64,000 bases of DNA from Lentibacillus halodurans (lineage in GTDB: Bacteria > Bacillota > Bacilli > Bacillales > Amphibacillaceae): assembly GCF_900112045.1 (NCBI RefSeq), contig NZ_FOJW01000001.1, positions 378,734 to 442,733 of the forward strand, in the 5' to 3' direction. Of this stretch, positions 9,086 through 18,656 are shown piece after piece. Made by a program: the position numbers and the translations under genes. The notes beneath the pieces are model-generated. The model worked only from the letters and a program-made list of their open reading frames with translations, was not told the DNA's origin and made no database searches. Numbering within the stretch: the stretch's first letter is position 1; every line of letters begins with the position of its first letter.

Positions 9086-9561
9086 TATGGTTCAGGGTAT
9101 TCAAGTTTCTTTTCCAGCTTTTTAAATTTATAAAGCATTGCCAGCCGCCATGATACAATCATGCCAAATGCCAACAGAAAAAACATTCCACTCATTTCTC
9201 CAAAAGAAATCGTTGCCCCTATAGACAGCTTAATCATAATCCTAACCAATAATAATCCAAATAAAATAAAAATAAATGATTTTGATGGAATTAAATATAT
9301 ATATCTGTCTTTTATTTCAAACTTGGATGTTTTAATCAGAAATACAGAAAAAATGATGCCAACCAAAACAGCTTCGAATACTTGAAGTAAATTAACCCGA
9401 AATACAGGAAACAAAAACATAAGGGCACCTGTACTCATAAATAATGGGGGCAAGATAATTTTTTTTACAGATGCCGGTTTTTTAGATGCCTTTAACCTAA
9501 TGAATATCATCGTTACAGCCATAAGAGCTGCAACGGTGGTACTTGTCGCTAGCCAAAACAT
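9085..9561 (-). CDS. ccdC: Cytochrome c biogenesis-associated membrane protein CcdC
   Basis: Multi-pass membrane protein (about four to five helices) of the CcdC/YneJ family, recognised by KKIILPPLFMSTGALMFLFP. Function unclear; in B. subtilis it lies in the ccdA-ccdB-ccdC operon but is not strictly needed for cytochrome c synthesis. Here it follows a ccdB stub. Length 158 is usual. Confidence 0.85.
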   Translation of the reverse strand: MFWLATSTTVAALMAVTMIFIRLKASKKPASVKKIILPPLFMSTGALMFLFPVFRVNLLQVFEAVLVGIIFSVFLIKTSKFEIKDRYIYLIPSKSFIFILFGLLLVRIMIKLSIGATISFGEMSGMFFLLAFGMIVSWRLAMLYKFKKLEKKLEYPEP

Positions 9562-9586
9562 TATTCACCAACTCTTTCCCAACAAT

Positions 9587-9682
9587 CTAAAGCGGCGACA
9601 ACTCATGTTTTGTCTTTTTGAATATTGTACTAAGTGTCACCAGCATAAAATTTGTATCATCAACTGCAAGTATTCTCGCCAT
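9587..9682 (-). pseudogene. ccdB: Truncated CcdB/YneI (CheY-like receiver) remnant
   Basis: ATG with an AGGGGG SD opens a 31-codon frame beginning MARILAVDDTNFML, the first strand, acidic pair and first helix of a receiver domain, then stops at TAG after KHELSPL. The remaining two thirds of a receiver (phosphoacceptor Asp, Thr and Lys regions) are absent; ccdC begins 25 bases later. In B. subtilis ccdB occupies exactly this place. An internal deletion that joined the N-terminus to the region before ccdC is the simplest reading. Confidence 0.8.
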
Positions 9683-9702
9683 AGCGAATCCCCCTAAAAC
9701 CA

Positions 9703-10128
9703 TTATCGATCCTCTGCAATCGACAAAATAATGGTAATGGTAACCCCGAGAACTGTAAGGTAGACGCCAAGGTCAAATAACATCGCAGTAGCAAGCTCCA
9801 GCTCACCCAAAATCGGGAAATAAAAATAATCAAATGTATGCGATAAAAAAGGCTGTTGAAACAGGAAAGCTCCTACTCCAGTTCCTGCCGCAAGCAGCAA
9901 TCCAATTGGAATCATCGTACGATAATTGATCGGCAAAACCTTCTCCAGCACTGCTGCACCGTAAGCCATATACATGAGCACAATTGCTGCTGATGTCATT
10001 AACCCGCCAATAAATCCCCCGCCAGGTGAATTATGGCCCGCAAACAGTAAATAAATCGAAAAACCCAATAAGATGAAAGCGATTAACGATGTTGTCGTGC
10101 GCAAAATAAGATCATTCGGTTTATACAT
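9703..10128 (-). CDS. Orphan MnhB/MrpB-type Na+/H+ antiporter subunit
   Basis: Integral membrane protein with about four helices and the MnhB-domain core GHNSPGGGFIGGLMTSAAIV. MrpB normally acts inside a seven-subunit Mrp antiporter; no other mrp gene is nearby. It sits between ccdA and the ccdB stub, 20 bases before the stub. Length 141 equals a full MrpB, and the frame is intact. It could serve an Mrp complex encoded elsewhere or have a separate role. Family call is firm, function open. Confidence 0.85.
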   Translation of the reverse strand: MYKPNDLILRTTTSLIAFILLGFSIYLLFAGHNSPGGGFIGGLMTSAAIVLMYMAYGAAVLEKVLPINYRTMIPIGLLLAAGTGVGAFLFQQPFLSHTFDYFYFPILGELELATAMLFDLGVYLTVLGVTITIILSIAEDR

Positions 10129-10215
10129 TTCAGTTGATGCCCCTTTTCCATGTTTGTGCCATATTTAAATTGAGTCTATTATAAAACGATTAAAAAATCC
10201 AGTTGTTACAAAATT

Positions 10216-10923
10216 TTAAAATCCAGTGAATCCAAATAATCCTGCTAAAAATGCTGTCAGGTCAGTCATCCAATCAAAATATAAGGCAACTCCCATGAAT
10301 ATCATAATATAACCGCCTATTTTGACAATCCTGGCACTATTGCGTCTGATCCAGGACAGTTTTCCAATAAAAAATGATAAGGTGAGAAACGGAATGGAAA
10401 ATCCTAATATATAACTTAGCATCATGATCATACCAAGATCCGGATTCGTTGCTGCCAATGAAATGACAATCACCAAAATTGGCCCCATGCAAGGTGTCCA
10501 TCCTAATGAAAATGCCAAGCCAATGATAAAGGAACCAAAAAATCCAGCTGGGCGATTTTTAAAAGTGATCTTTCTGTCCTTCATGAGAAATTCAAAATTA
10601 AATATCCCCGTAATGACAAGTCCGAAAAAAACAATTAGAATAGCACCAATCTGTCTGATGATCTCCCGGTTGGTATTGAGAAATTCGGAAACAAAGGATG
10701 AACCGAATCCCAGCATAATAAATACCATGGAAAAACCAAGCAGGAAGAAAACCGTATGTAATAAGCTTTTCCTTGTCAGCATTTTATTTTCATTTTTTAA
10801 TTCATTGACACTCATTCCGGTAATATACGAAAGAAATGCTGGATACAGTGGCAATACACAGGGAGAGATAAACGACAGGAATCCCGCTCCTAGCGCAATA
10901 AAGACATTAACTTCTTCTGACAT
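10216..10923 (-). CDS. ccdA: Cytochrome c biogenesis protein CcdA
   Basis: Six-helix membrane thiol-electron carrier that passes reducing power from cytosolic thioredoxin to extracytoplasmic partners such as ResA. The redox pair lies in SPCVLPLYPAF (helix 1) and GWTPCMGPIL (helix 4). Length 235 is typical. SD TAGGAGG precedes the ATG. It heads a minus-strand run with the MnhB-like gene, the ccdB stub and ccdC; yneN probably supplies the partner. Confidence 0.95.
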   Translation of the reverse strand: MSEEVNVFIALGAGFLSFISPCVLPLYPAFLSYITGMSVNELKNENKMLTRKSLLHTVFFLLGFSMVFIMLGFGSSFVSEFLNTNREIIRQIGAILIVFFGLVITGIFNFEFLMKDRKITFKNRPAGFFGSFIIGLAFSLGWTPCMGPILVIVISLAATNPDLGMIMMLSYILGFSIPFLTLSFFIGKLSWIRRNSARIVKIGGYIMIFMGVALYFDWMTDLTAFLAGLFGFTGF

Positions 10924-11083
10924 TTTAATCCTCCTACTAAAATCCCTGTGTACATTTTACCAAAATAAACAAGGAAAACCGAAACTGTTTTTGACAATAA
11001 TCCAACAGTCAAAAGTCCTTATAATCCGATTTCAGACAACGAGAGTACCGATTGATATATGATATATATCAGCGTTCGTAAAA

Positions 11084-11115
11084 AACCCCCTGTTATTCTT
11101 CCATACCAGGGGTGC
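11084..11115 (-). terminator. Terminator of yneF
   Basis: On the minus strand ACCCCTG pairs with CAGGGGGT followed by six T, between yneF and ccdA. Confidence 0.85.
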
Positions 11116-11151
11116 TTTAACAAAATTCAGGTTTCAATAAATAAGTTCCGA

Positions 11152-11376
11152 TTACTTTCCTTGCTGCTGATTGTTCATCTGACGCATCATCTGGTTAATC
11201 TTCTTTTGTGACGGTTTCTGCCCCATTTGCATCATCAGCGTGCGCAGCATTTGTTCATTAATTGGCGGGTTTTTCTTTAAATAGTTCATCATATATTTTC
11301 TGGCAATAAAAAATCCGAGCGCAACCCCCGCAATTAATGCCAAAATTGCAATTAATACAACCCAAATTACGTCCAT
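11152..11376 (-). CDS. yneF: UPF0154 membrane protein YneF
   Basis: Small protein with one N-terminal membrane helix (residues 3-25) followed by a basic Gln/Met-rich tail; the family motif [20 protein letters not shown] is complete. Function unknown. Found between sirA and ccdA as in B. subtilis. SD AAGGAGG. Length 74 normal. Confidence 0.9.
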   Translation of the reverse strand: MDVIWVVLIAILALIAGVALGFFIARKYMMNYLKKNPPINEQMLRTLMMQMGQKPSQKKINQMMRQMNNQQQGK

Positions 11377-11420
11377 TAAAGCTTTCCTCCTTCATGTTGT
11401 CTCTCATACAGTATAGTAAA

Positions 11421-11882
11421 CTAAAGATAAGAATACAATACTTGTCCAGTCTCGTCCTTATTCTTTCCCAGGCTGACCGGAGAAATCCAGCCAAAATCAT
11501 ATCGGTGATCTCCTACAACGAAAAAATACGGCTGAAATGACCGTAAGGCAGGGAAAAGCAAATCTTCAGCATCGTGTATGATGTCACCCCGAAAGTTTAT
11601 ACGTTTTTCCTCTATATGTAAAGAAATATACCGCATGTCTTCGTAAATTTTCAAAGAATTAGCTTCCAATTCAGTGGTGACATGTGATGGATGGTACTTC
11701 ATGATGTGCGATATGAGCAGATTCTCGGGGATATCCATGGTAATATATTTAAATTGCATGGAAAGATCCTCCCTGTTTTGATGACTGTCGTAACTTTTTA
11801 TAAACCGGTATAATACGTCACTTCTATAATAGAAAAAGTGTGCAAATTCTTCCTTTATCCAGTAAATAGAGTAATGATTCAA
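11421..11882 (-). CDS. sirA: Sporulation inhibitor of replication SirA
   Basis: Binds DnaA domain I and blocks new rounds of replication once sporulation starts. Similar to B. subtilis SirA (YneE) in the N-terminus (HYSIYWIKEEFAHFFYYR) and the C-terminal YDFGWISPV. The frame extends 19 codons further upstream, but a GGAGGG lies six bases before TTG 11882, giving 153 residues against 148 in B. subtilis. Lies between tkt and yneF, the conserved order. Confidence 0.85.
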   Translation of the reverse strand: MNHYSIYWIKEEFAHFFYYRSDVLYRFIKSYDSHQNREDLSMQFKYITMDIPENLLISHIMKYHPSHVTTELEANSLKIYEDMRYISLHIEEKRINFRGDIIHDAEDLLFPALRSFQPYFFVVGDHRYDFGWISPVSLGKNKDETGQVLYSYL

Positions 11883-11979
11883 CAAAATCCCTCCTCTTTT
11901 ACTTACTATTATACCGATTCTAATATAAAAGTTTGTCACTCTGCGCAGTAAAGAAGTACTAATTTTGTCGAAGTGAAGA

Positions 11980-12012
11980 AAAGGTGACTTTCCTTTACCG
12001 GAAAGTCACCTA
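11980..12012 (-). terminator. Terminator of tkt
   Basis: On the minus strand AGGTGACTTTCC pairs with GGAAAGTCACCT, followed by TTTCTTC, just after the transketolase stop. Confidence 0.85.
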
Positions 12013-12026
12013 TGTGACAAATATAC

Positions 12027-14030
12027 TTATTTTAATAACGCTTCGACATGTTTGACGACATTTTCAACGTGAAAACCATATTCTTCAACTACTTTGTCCC
12101 CTTTGGCGGATGCACCGAATCGGTCTATTCCCAGGATATCACCTTCGTCACCTGTATATCTTTCCCAGCCGAAAGGAGAGGCCATTTCAATCGCTAATCT
12201 TTTCTTGACATCCGGAGGAAGCACCTGGTTTTTATATGTCCTGTCCTGTTCGTTAAAACGGTCCCATGACGGCATGCTGACAACGTTAACATCAATACCT
12301 TTATCAAGCAGTGCCTCTTGTGCTTTTACAGCCAGCTGAACTTCTGAACCGGATGCCAGTAAAAGCGCGTCCGGTGTTTCTTTGTCCGTTTTGCTGATCA
12401 CATAAGCACCTTTTTTAACGCCTTCATATGCATTTTCTTGTGTTCCTTCCAGTATAGGGAGCCCCTGTCTTGTCAATACCAGTGCTGTCGGTTTATTCTG
12501 GGATTCCAGCGCAAGTCTCCATGCAGCCTGTACTTCATTACCGTCTGCAGGCCTGATGAGTGAAAGCCCCGGTATGGCTCTAAGAGAAGGCAACTGCTCG
12601 ATTGGTTCATGTGTCGGACCATCTTCTCCAACTGCAATCGAATCATGGGTGAATACATATGTTACAGGGTTGTTCATGATAGCCGAAAGCCGCAATGCCG
12701 GGCGCAGATAATCACTGAACACAAAGAATGTGCCAACATAAGGTTTTATTCCGCCATGCAATGCCATACCATTTGCTGCGGCGGCCATGGCAAATTCACG
12801 GACCCCGAACCAGATATTTTTACCTGCATAATGATCACGGGAGAAGTCTTCCTCATTTTTAATCGTCGTTTTGTTCGAACCTGCCAAATCAGCGCTGCCG
12901 CCGAAAAGATATGGCACAGCTTTTGACACTTCATTCAGTACTTCACCGGATGAAGCACGCGTTGCTTTGGCATCATTTTGCGGATCATAAACAGGCAGAT
13001 CCTTGTCCCAGTTCACCGGTAGCTCACCTTTAATGGCATGTTCTAATTCAGTACCAAGTTCGGGATATTTTTCTTTATATTTTTCGAAAAGACTGTTCCA
13101 GTTATCCTCAGCTTTTGCACCATCGTTGGCGATTTTTTCCCTGAAATCAACATAAACTTCATCAGGTACATGGAAATCATCATGTGTCCAGGTATACTGT
13201 TCTTTTGTCAGTTTTACCTCTTCTTCACCGAGCGGGGCACCATGTGAAGCTGCTGATGCCGATTTATTCGGTGATCCATAGCCGATGACGGTTTTTACCT
13301 CGATTAATGTGGGCTGATCAGTATTTTCCTTCGCTTTTTTAACAGCATTCCGGATTTCATTCAAATCATTGCCGTCCTCAACTCGAATAACTTGCCATCC
13401 ATAAGCTTTAAAACGCTCCTCGGTATTATCCGAAAATGCACGGTTCAATTCCCCGTCAAGTGAAATATCGTTGGAATCGTACAGCGCGATAAGTTTACCT
13501 AGTTTTAAATGACCTGCGAGTGATGCTGCTTCGTGTGAGACCCCTTCCATAAGATCACCGTCGCTCACAAGTGCATACGTATAATGATCGATAATCGAAA
13601 TATCTGCTTGATTATATGCTGCTGCAAGATGAGCCTCAGCCATTGCCATTCCAACTGACATGGCAATTCCTTGTCCAAGCGGTCCTGTAGTTGCTTCGAC
13701 GCCATCAGTGTGATGCACTTCCGGATGACCTGGTGTTCTGGAATCCCATTGCCGGAAAGACTTCAAATCATCAATGGTGACATCATAGCCTGACAAATGC
13801 AAAAGACCATATAAAAGCATGGATCCATGACCGGCCGACAAAACAAAGCGATCCCGGTTAAACCATTTGGAGTTATTCGGATTATGCGTCATAAAATCTG
13901 TCCACAACGTGTATGCCATTGGTGCTGCACCCATTGGCAGTCCGGGATGACCGGAATTTGCATTTTCCACCGCATCGATGGCTAATGTCCTGATTGTGTT
14001 AATGGATAATTGTTCGATTGTTTCTGACAA
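12027..14030 (-). CDS. tkt: Transketolase
   Basis: Thiamine-diphosphate enzyme of the pentose phosphate pathway moving two-carbon units between sugar phosphates. Visible: N-terminal [20 protein letters not shown], the ThDP motif [16 protein letters not shown] region (read as [12 protein letters not shown]) and [19 protein letters not shown]. The open frame begins 25 codons upstream, but AAGGGG is placed 7 bases before TTG 14030, giving 667 residues, the same as B. subtilis Tkt. Own terminator. Confidence 0.96.
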   Translation of the reverse strand: MSETIEQLSINTIRTLAIDAVENANSGHPGLPMGAAPMAYTLWTDFMTHNPNNSKWFNRDRFVLSAGHGSMLLYGLLHLSGYDVTIDDLKSFRQWDSRTPGHPEVHHTDGVEATTGPLGQGIAMSVGMAMAEAHLAAAYNQADISIIDHYTYALVSDGDLMEGVSHEAASLAGHLKLGKLIALYDSNDISLDGELNRAFSDNTEERFKAYGWQVIRVEDGNDLNEIRNAVKKAKENTDQPTLIEVKTVIGYGSPNKSASAASHGAPLGEEEVKLTKEQYTWTHDDFHVPDEVYVDFREKIANDGAKAEDNWNSLFEKYKEKYPELGTELEHAIKGELPVNWDKDLPVYDPQNDAKATRASSGEVLNEVSKAVPYLFGGSADLAGSNKTTIKNEEDFSRDHYAGKNIWFGVREFAMAAAANGMALHGGIKPYVGTFFVFSDYLRPALRLSAIMNNPVTYVFTHDSIAVGEDGPTHEPIEQLPSLRAIPGLSLIRPADGNEVQAAWRLALESQNKPTALVLTRQGLPILEGTQENAYEGVKKGAYVISKTDKETPDALLLASGSEVQLAVKAQEALLDKGIDVNVVSMPSWDRFNEQDRTYKNQVLPPDVKKRLAIEMASPFGWERYTGDEGDILGIDRFGASAKGDKVVEEYGFHVENVVKHVEALLK

Positions 14031-14116
14031 AACGATACCCCTTTCCATTGTTAGCATTCTTATACTATCTAATTCTATAATGAAACCGCTATTGGAACAA
14101 GCCATAGCATATCTGT

Positions 14117-14350
14117 CTAATGTTTTTTATTTCTATTCTGTAAATCGCGCACTTTTTGGGGTGTGACGTCATTTCCCGCGGGATCCTTTACAGTCATTGA
14201 CTTAAATTGATTTTTAAAAGATTTGCGTACATTTTGCAAATATTCTTCTCTGAGTTTCTTTTGTTCGGTTTTCTCTTCCTCTGTCAATCCTTCATTTTTT
14301 GATTTTTTGGCCAGCTGATTTATCCGATCAAGTTTATCTTTTGATATCAT
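14117..14350 (-). CDS. ynzC: DUF896 protein YnzC
   Basis: Small, highly charged helical protein of the UPF0291 family ([19 protein letters not shown], then [10 protein letters not shown]). In B. subtilis it is the last gene of the SOS-controlled yneA-yneB-ynzC operon. Here a terminator-like hairpin separates it from yneB, so SOS read-through may be partial. Length 77 normal. Confidence 0.9.
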   Translation of the reverse strand: MISKDKLDRINQLAKKSKNEGLTEEEKTEQKKLREEYLQNVRKSFKNQFKSMTVKDPAGNDVTPQKVRDLQNRNKKH

Positions 14351-14372
14351 TCATAAAACCTCCTGAAAACCA

Positions 14373-14408
14373 TTAAAAGACACGAACACATGAATGTTCC
14401 TGTCTTTT
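14373..14408 (-). terminator. Hairpin between yneB and ynzC
   Basis: On the minus strand AAAAGACAGGAACA pairs with TGTTCGTGTCTTTT around a short loop, with one bulge. It could end or attenuate the yneA-yneB transcript before ynzC. Confidence 0.65.
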
Positions 14409-14434
14409 CATATTACACGCCCATAAGCTCATAT

Positions 14435-15085
<651 letters not shown>

Positions 15086-15090
15086 TTACA

Positions 15091-15189
15091 TTATGCACTT
15101 GTAATCATAGAAAAATATAAAAATATCAATGCTGCTGCAAAAGTTGCCAAATAGAATAGATCTGTTTTCGTCATTTTTTCAAACATCAT
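15091..15189 (-). CDS. 32-residue membrane peptide in place of YneA
   Basis: ATG with AAAGGA seven bases upstream, 32 codons and TAA. The product starts MMFEKMTKTDLFYLATF and is one hydrophobic helix (about residues 11-29) with a short positive N-terminus, so N-in is expected. It occupies the position of yneA, the SOS division inhibitor, which in B. subtilis has an N-terminal helix plus a LysM domain (about 105 residues). Here only the helix exists. It is behind a LexA-type promoter and ahead of yneB. Whether it still inhibits division is unknown. Confidence 0.75.
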   Translation of the reverse strand: MMFEKMTKTDLFYLATFAAALIFLYFSMITSA

Positions 15190-15215
15190 GAATCAGTCCT
15201 TTCTAACATTTAACA

Positions 15216-15317
15216 GGAACTTTTGTTCGCCTCTATGTATTATTATATACGAACAAATGATCCTGTCAACAGTTTTTCGAACGAATGTTTGTTTATTTTG
15301 ATCTTCCGTGATATACT
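15216..15317. promoter_or_regulatory. Divergent lexA / yneA-yneB promoters with LexA boxes
   Basis: Leftward promoter: TTGACA (15264-15269), 16 bases, TATAAT (15242-15247). Rightward lexA promoter: TTGTTT (15289-15294), 17 bases, TATACT (15312-15317). Three sites fit CGAAC-N4-GTTCG: CGAACGAATGTTTG at 15278-15291 overlapping the lexA -35, GGAACTTTTGTTCG at 15216-15229 downstream of the leftward start, and a half-good site at 15250-15263 between the leftward -35 and -10. B. subtilis also has several LexA sites in this interval. Confidence 0.85.
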
Positions 15318-15353
15318 AGCTTTAATAAATACTATGTGCGAGGTGTTTAATAG

Positions 15354-15977
15354 ATGACAAAACTCTCAAAACGACAGGATGCCATTCTTGACTATATTAA
15401 GGAACAGGTAAATGAAAAAGGATATCCGCCATCAGTCCGGGAAATTGCAGTAGCCGTCGGACTTGCATCCAGTTCAACCGTACATGGTCATCTGGCAAGA
15501 CTGGAAAGTAAAGGATTCATCAGACGAGATCCTACAAAGCCAAGGGCGATAGAGGTGCTGGAGCAAACAGAAGAAAACCATATACCACGGGAAGAGCCAC
15601 GATATGCACCGGTAATAGGAAAAGTAACAGCTGGTCTCCCCATTACCGCAGTGGAAAACATTGAAGAATTTGTTCCATTGCCGGGCTCTGTTACAGGAAC
15701 TGATGAAAATCTGTTTGTACTTGTCATTGAAGGTGAAAGTATGATTGAAGCAGGTATATTGGATGGCGATATGGTCATCGTTAAACAGCAAAACACGGCA
15801 CAAAATGGTGATATCGTTGTAGGCATGACCGATGAGGATGAAGCCACTGTTAAACGATTTTTTAAAGAAAAAGATCATATCCGGCTGCAGCCGGAAAATG
15901 CAACCATGGAACCGCTCATTTATCAGAACGTAACCATTTTAGGCAAAGTTATCGGCCTATACCGCAACATTGACTAA
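15354..15977 (+). CDS. lexA: SOS repressor LexA
   Basis: Represses SOS genes and self-cleaves on RecA filament contact. N-terminal winged HTH ([20 protein letters not shown]), cleavage site Ala93-Gly94 in VTAGLP, catalytic dyad Ser129 (GESM) and Lys167 (ATVKRF). Length 207, against 205 in B. subtilis. SD GAGGTG. Divergent from the yneA-like operon and autoregulated through the box over its -35. Confidence 0.97.
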   Translation: MTKLSKRQDAILDYIKEQVNEKGYPPSVREIAVAVGLASSSTVHGHLARLESKGFIRRDPTKPRAIEVLEQTEENHIPREEPRYAPVIGKVTAGLPITAVENIEEFVPLPGSVTGTDENLFVLVIEGESMIEAGILDGDMVIVKQQNTAQNGDIVVGMTDEDEATVKRFFKEKDHIRLQPENATMEPLIYQNVTILGKVIGLYRNID

Positions 15978-16120
15978 AGGCTATGGCGGAAGTATGAAGA
16001 TCTTTTCACTGACACTTTAGATAACTTGGAACGAACAAGGCTCTGATTACATAACGTTAAAAAACTAGACTTTTACCCGGACGTATGATTGAAAACACCA
16101 GTCCTTTAGCCCAGCCATAA

Positions 16121-16619
16121 TTGATAGTTCGCGTCATTAAAAAACAGGGCATTCGATACCATTTGACGTATCGGCGGCCCTTTATTTTACTGTTGTATCA
16201 AAATCTTATTTACAATCTTGGGTGGGCGTATCGTGGGCATTACTGCAGAAGGAAGGAAGCTGCAATAACCGAAATGATAAATCAATTTCTCAATTTCGTC
16301 GGAGCGTCACAAAGATGATATGAGAGCCTATACATATCTTTCTTTAGTGATTGATAATTGATAGCGTAAGGTTCTTTTATATTTTCTCTGCTAGATTGTT
16401 CTTTAATTAGAAGAAATTTAAAACAGACAGAAACTTGCTTATTCAGTTCCCAAGACTCTCATGCAGTATTATTTATTAGTATCAAGTGCCGATACGAAAT
16501 GTGTCCAAGAACGCTCGGGGCATGGCAGTTACCAAATTACTGCCGATGTATATTCTCACGTATCCAAGAAAATGGAACAAAAAAATACCGCCCAATTTGA
16601 AGTATGGACGATATTTTAA
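16121..16619 (+). pseudogene. Heavily decayed tyrosine integrase
   Basis: Two islands of integrase-like sequence with broken frames. The 5' part includes IKKQGIRYHLTY, and later WAYRG...RRKEAAITEMINQF, like the arm-binding N-terminus of phage/ICE integrases. The 3' part, after a frameshift near 16475, reads VQERSGHGSYQITADVYSHV and ends at TAA 16619; it keeps the His and Tyr of the catalytic core. The central catalytic region is lost. It fills most of the gap between lexA and glnA; nothing else of an element is left. Confidence 0.65.
16147..16188 (+). terminator. Possible lexA terminator
   Basis: GGGC-CGATAC pairs with GTATCG-GCCC with a small internal loop, followed by TTTATTTT. It lies 170 bases after lexA inside the decayed integrase region. 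Confidence 0.5.
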
Positions 16620-16721
16620 AATGATATTTTTTTATTCATTTTTTGGGGTATTGGGGTGATGATCAATTGATAATCATTTATCCCTATTCACCCCCAAGAA
16701 TAAAATCCCTTTATATCAGTA

Positions 16722-18059
16722 TTAATAGCTTGTCAAATACTGTTCCCGCTCCCATGGGTGAACAGTTGTCCGGAACATATCCCATTCAATTTCTTTTGCC
16801 TCAACAAAGTGCTCATAAAGATGTTCGCCTAATGCATCAACAATTCTATTATCTTTCTGCATCTCTCCCAAAGCATCCATTAAAGTGGCTGGCAAATCTT
16901 TCACACCATTCTTCTCACGTTCTTCTTTATCCATCACATAAATATTCCGGTCAACAGCTTCAGGTGGTGTCAATTGATTTTCAACGCCATCCAGGCCGCT
17001 TGCAAGCAGTACAGCCATCGCCATATAAGGATTGGCAGACGGATCGACACTTCTGACTTCAATTCGAGTGCTCAATCCGCGGGAATACGGGATACGGACC
17101 AGTGGACTTCTGTTCGCACCGGACCATGCGACATAACACGGAGCCTCATATCCAGGGACAAGTCTTTTATACGAATTAACTGTCGGATTGGTAACAGCAG
17201 TGAAATTTGTTGCATGTTTAATAATCCCGGCAGTGAACTGATACGCCACATCACTTAGCTGCATATCCCCTTGTGTATCAAAAAATGCGTTTTCCCCGTT
17301 TCTAAACAAGGACATGTTGGTATGCATACCAGATCCGTTAACACCAAAAAGCGGTTTTGGCATAAATGTCGCATGCAAGTTATGTTTTCTAGCAATGGTC
17401 TTGACAACCAGTTTGAACGTCTGGATATCATCTGCATGTTTGACAGCATCTGAATACTTGAAATCAATCTCGTGCTGTCCGGGTGCTACTTCATGATGTG
17501 ATGCTTCAATTTCGAATCCCATCTCTTCCAATTCCAGAACAATATCACGCCGGCAGTTTTCGCCCAAATCTGTTGGTGCCAAGTCAAAATAACCGCCATG
17601 GTCATTTAACTCCAGTGAAGGTTCACCTTTTTCGTCGAGTTTAAACAAAAAGAATTCAGGTTCAGTACCGATATTAAATGCATCAAAACCCAACTCTTCC
17701 ATTTTCTTCAGGTTGCGTTTCAGATTATATCTCGGACACCCTGCAAAAGGCGTTCCATCCGGGTTATAAATATCACAAATAAACCGGGCAACTTTTCCTT
17801 TTTCCGATGTCCATGGAAATACGACAAAAGTATCCAAATCAGGATGCAAATACATGTCTGACTCTTCAATGCGAACAAAACCTTCAATTGAAGACCCGTC
17901 AAACATCATTTTATTATCCAATGCTTTGTCCAATTGACTGAGGGGAATTTCAACGTTTTTAATAGTTCCAAGCATGTCGGTAAACTGCAAGCGAATAAAT
18001 CGGACATTTTCCTCCTCAATTTGTTTCATAATTTGTTCTTTCGTTAACCCTTTGCCCAT
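16722..18059 (-). CDS. glnA: Glutamine synthetase (type I-alpha)
   Basis: Makes glutamine from glutamate, ammonia and ATP; in Bacillus it also controls GlnR and TnrA in its feedback-inhibited form. Signatures: FDGSSIEGF near residue 53, [17 protein letters not shown], and [17 protein letters not shown]. The adenylylation-site motif of the beta type is absent. Length 445. Start supported by TAGGAGG. It follows glnR in the same operon, 40 bases away. Confidence 0.97.
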   Translation of the reverse strand: MGKGLTKEQIMKQIEEENVRFIRLQFTDMLGTIKNVEIPLSQLDKALDNKMMFDGSSIEGFVRIEESDMYLHPDLDTFVVFPWTSEKGKVARFICDIYNPDGTPFAGCPRYNLKRNLKKMEELGFDAFNIGTEPEFFLFKLDEKGEPSLELNDHGGYFDLAPTDLGENCRRDIVLELEEMGFEIEASHHEVAPGQHEIDFKYSDAVKHADDIQTFKLVVKTIARKHNLHATFMPKPLFGVNGSGMHTNMSLFRNGENAFFDTQGDMQLSDVAYQFTAGIIKHATNFTAVTNPTVNSYKRLVPGYEAPCYVAWSGANRSPLVRIPYSRGLSTRIEVRSVDPSANPYMAMAVLLASGLDGVENQLTPPEAVDRNIYVMDKEEREKNGVKDLPATLMDALGEMQKDNRIVDALGEHLYEHFVEAKEIEWDMFRTTVHPWEREQYLTSY

Positions 18060-18099
18060 TCCATTACCTCCTATTTATATTTTGCATGAGCAGCAGCTT

Positions 18100-18486
18100 T
18101 TAATGGAAAAAACGAGATAAATCACCTTGCCGCAAATTTGATTTACCCATTTTGCCTGCCTGATATAATTCATTTTTTAATATTTTGCGCAATTCTTTAT
18201 CAGACAGTCCGTTACGCTGTTCATCATTTTTCTGTTTTGCCTTCTGATCTTCCAGAATGATATGTTTAATGCCCGCTAAGTTAATCCCCCTATCCAGTAA
18301 ATTTTTAATTTCCAACAAACGATCAACATCATTAAATGAAAATAAACGTTGATTGCCGGTTGATCTGGCAGGATGTATCAAGCCTTGTTCCTCGTAATAT
18401 CTAATTTGTCTGGCTGTGAGTTCTGTCAATTTTTTGACAATGCTGATTGAAAATAAAGGCATCGAACGCCGATCCTGATCGTTCAT
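18100..18486 (-). CDS. glnR: Nitrogen repressor GlnR (MerR family)
   Basis: Represses glnRA and other nitrogen genes when glutamine is plentiful. MerR-type winged helix at the N-terminus ([19 protein letters not shown]), dimer helix, then the short C-terminal tail that receives the glutamine synthetase signal (ending GDLSRFFH). Length 128, close to B. subtilis (135). First gene of glnR-glnA. Confidence 0.95.
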   Translation of the reverse strand: MNDQDRRSMPLFSISIVKKLTELTARQIRYYEEQGLIHPARSTGNQRLFSFNDVDRLLEIKNLLDRGINLAGIKHIILEDQKAKQKNDEQRNGLSDKELRKILKNELYQAGKMGKSNLRQGDLSRFFH

Positions 18487-18516
18487 CGAAAAATCCCCCT
18501 TGCTATGTTATTCAAT

Positions 18517-18567
18517 ATAATAGCAAATGTTAATTTAGATGTCAAATTTATGTTAACTTTTCTAACG
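18517..18567 (-). promoter_or_regulatory. glnRA promoter with two GlnR-like boxes
   Basis: Minus-strand TTGACA (18540-18545), 17 bases, TATTAT (18517-18522). Two sites fit TGTNA-N7-TNACA with one mismatch each: 18551-18567 just upstream of the -35 and 18528-18544 overlapping it, about one and a half to two helical turns apart. The double-operator layout is that of B. subtilis glnRA. Confidence 0.75.
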
Positions 18568-18628
18568 TAATAGGTATTCTATAGGTCAACCATTATTTAT
18601 ACTTTCCTGATATGATAAAGAGACCTTA

Positions 18629-18656
18629 TAAAAAAAAGAGCCTGTTATAGCTCTTT
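18629..18656 (-). terminator. Terminator of ynbB
   Basis: On the minus strand AAAGAGC pairs with GCTCTTT around an 8-base loop, followed by T-rich sequence, directly at the ynbB stop. Confidence 0.8.

Noticed and set aside
16640-16721. Terminator of glnA
   Set aside because: A GGGGTGA/TCACCCC pair exists but the loop is very long and there is no T tract.
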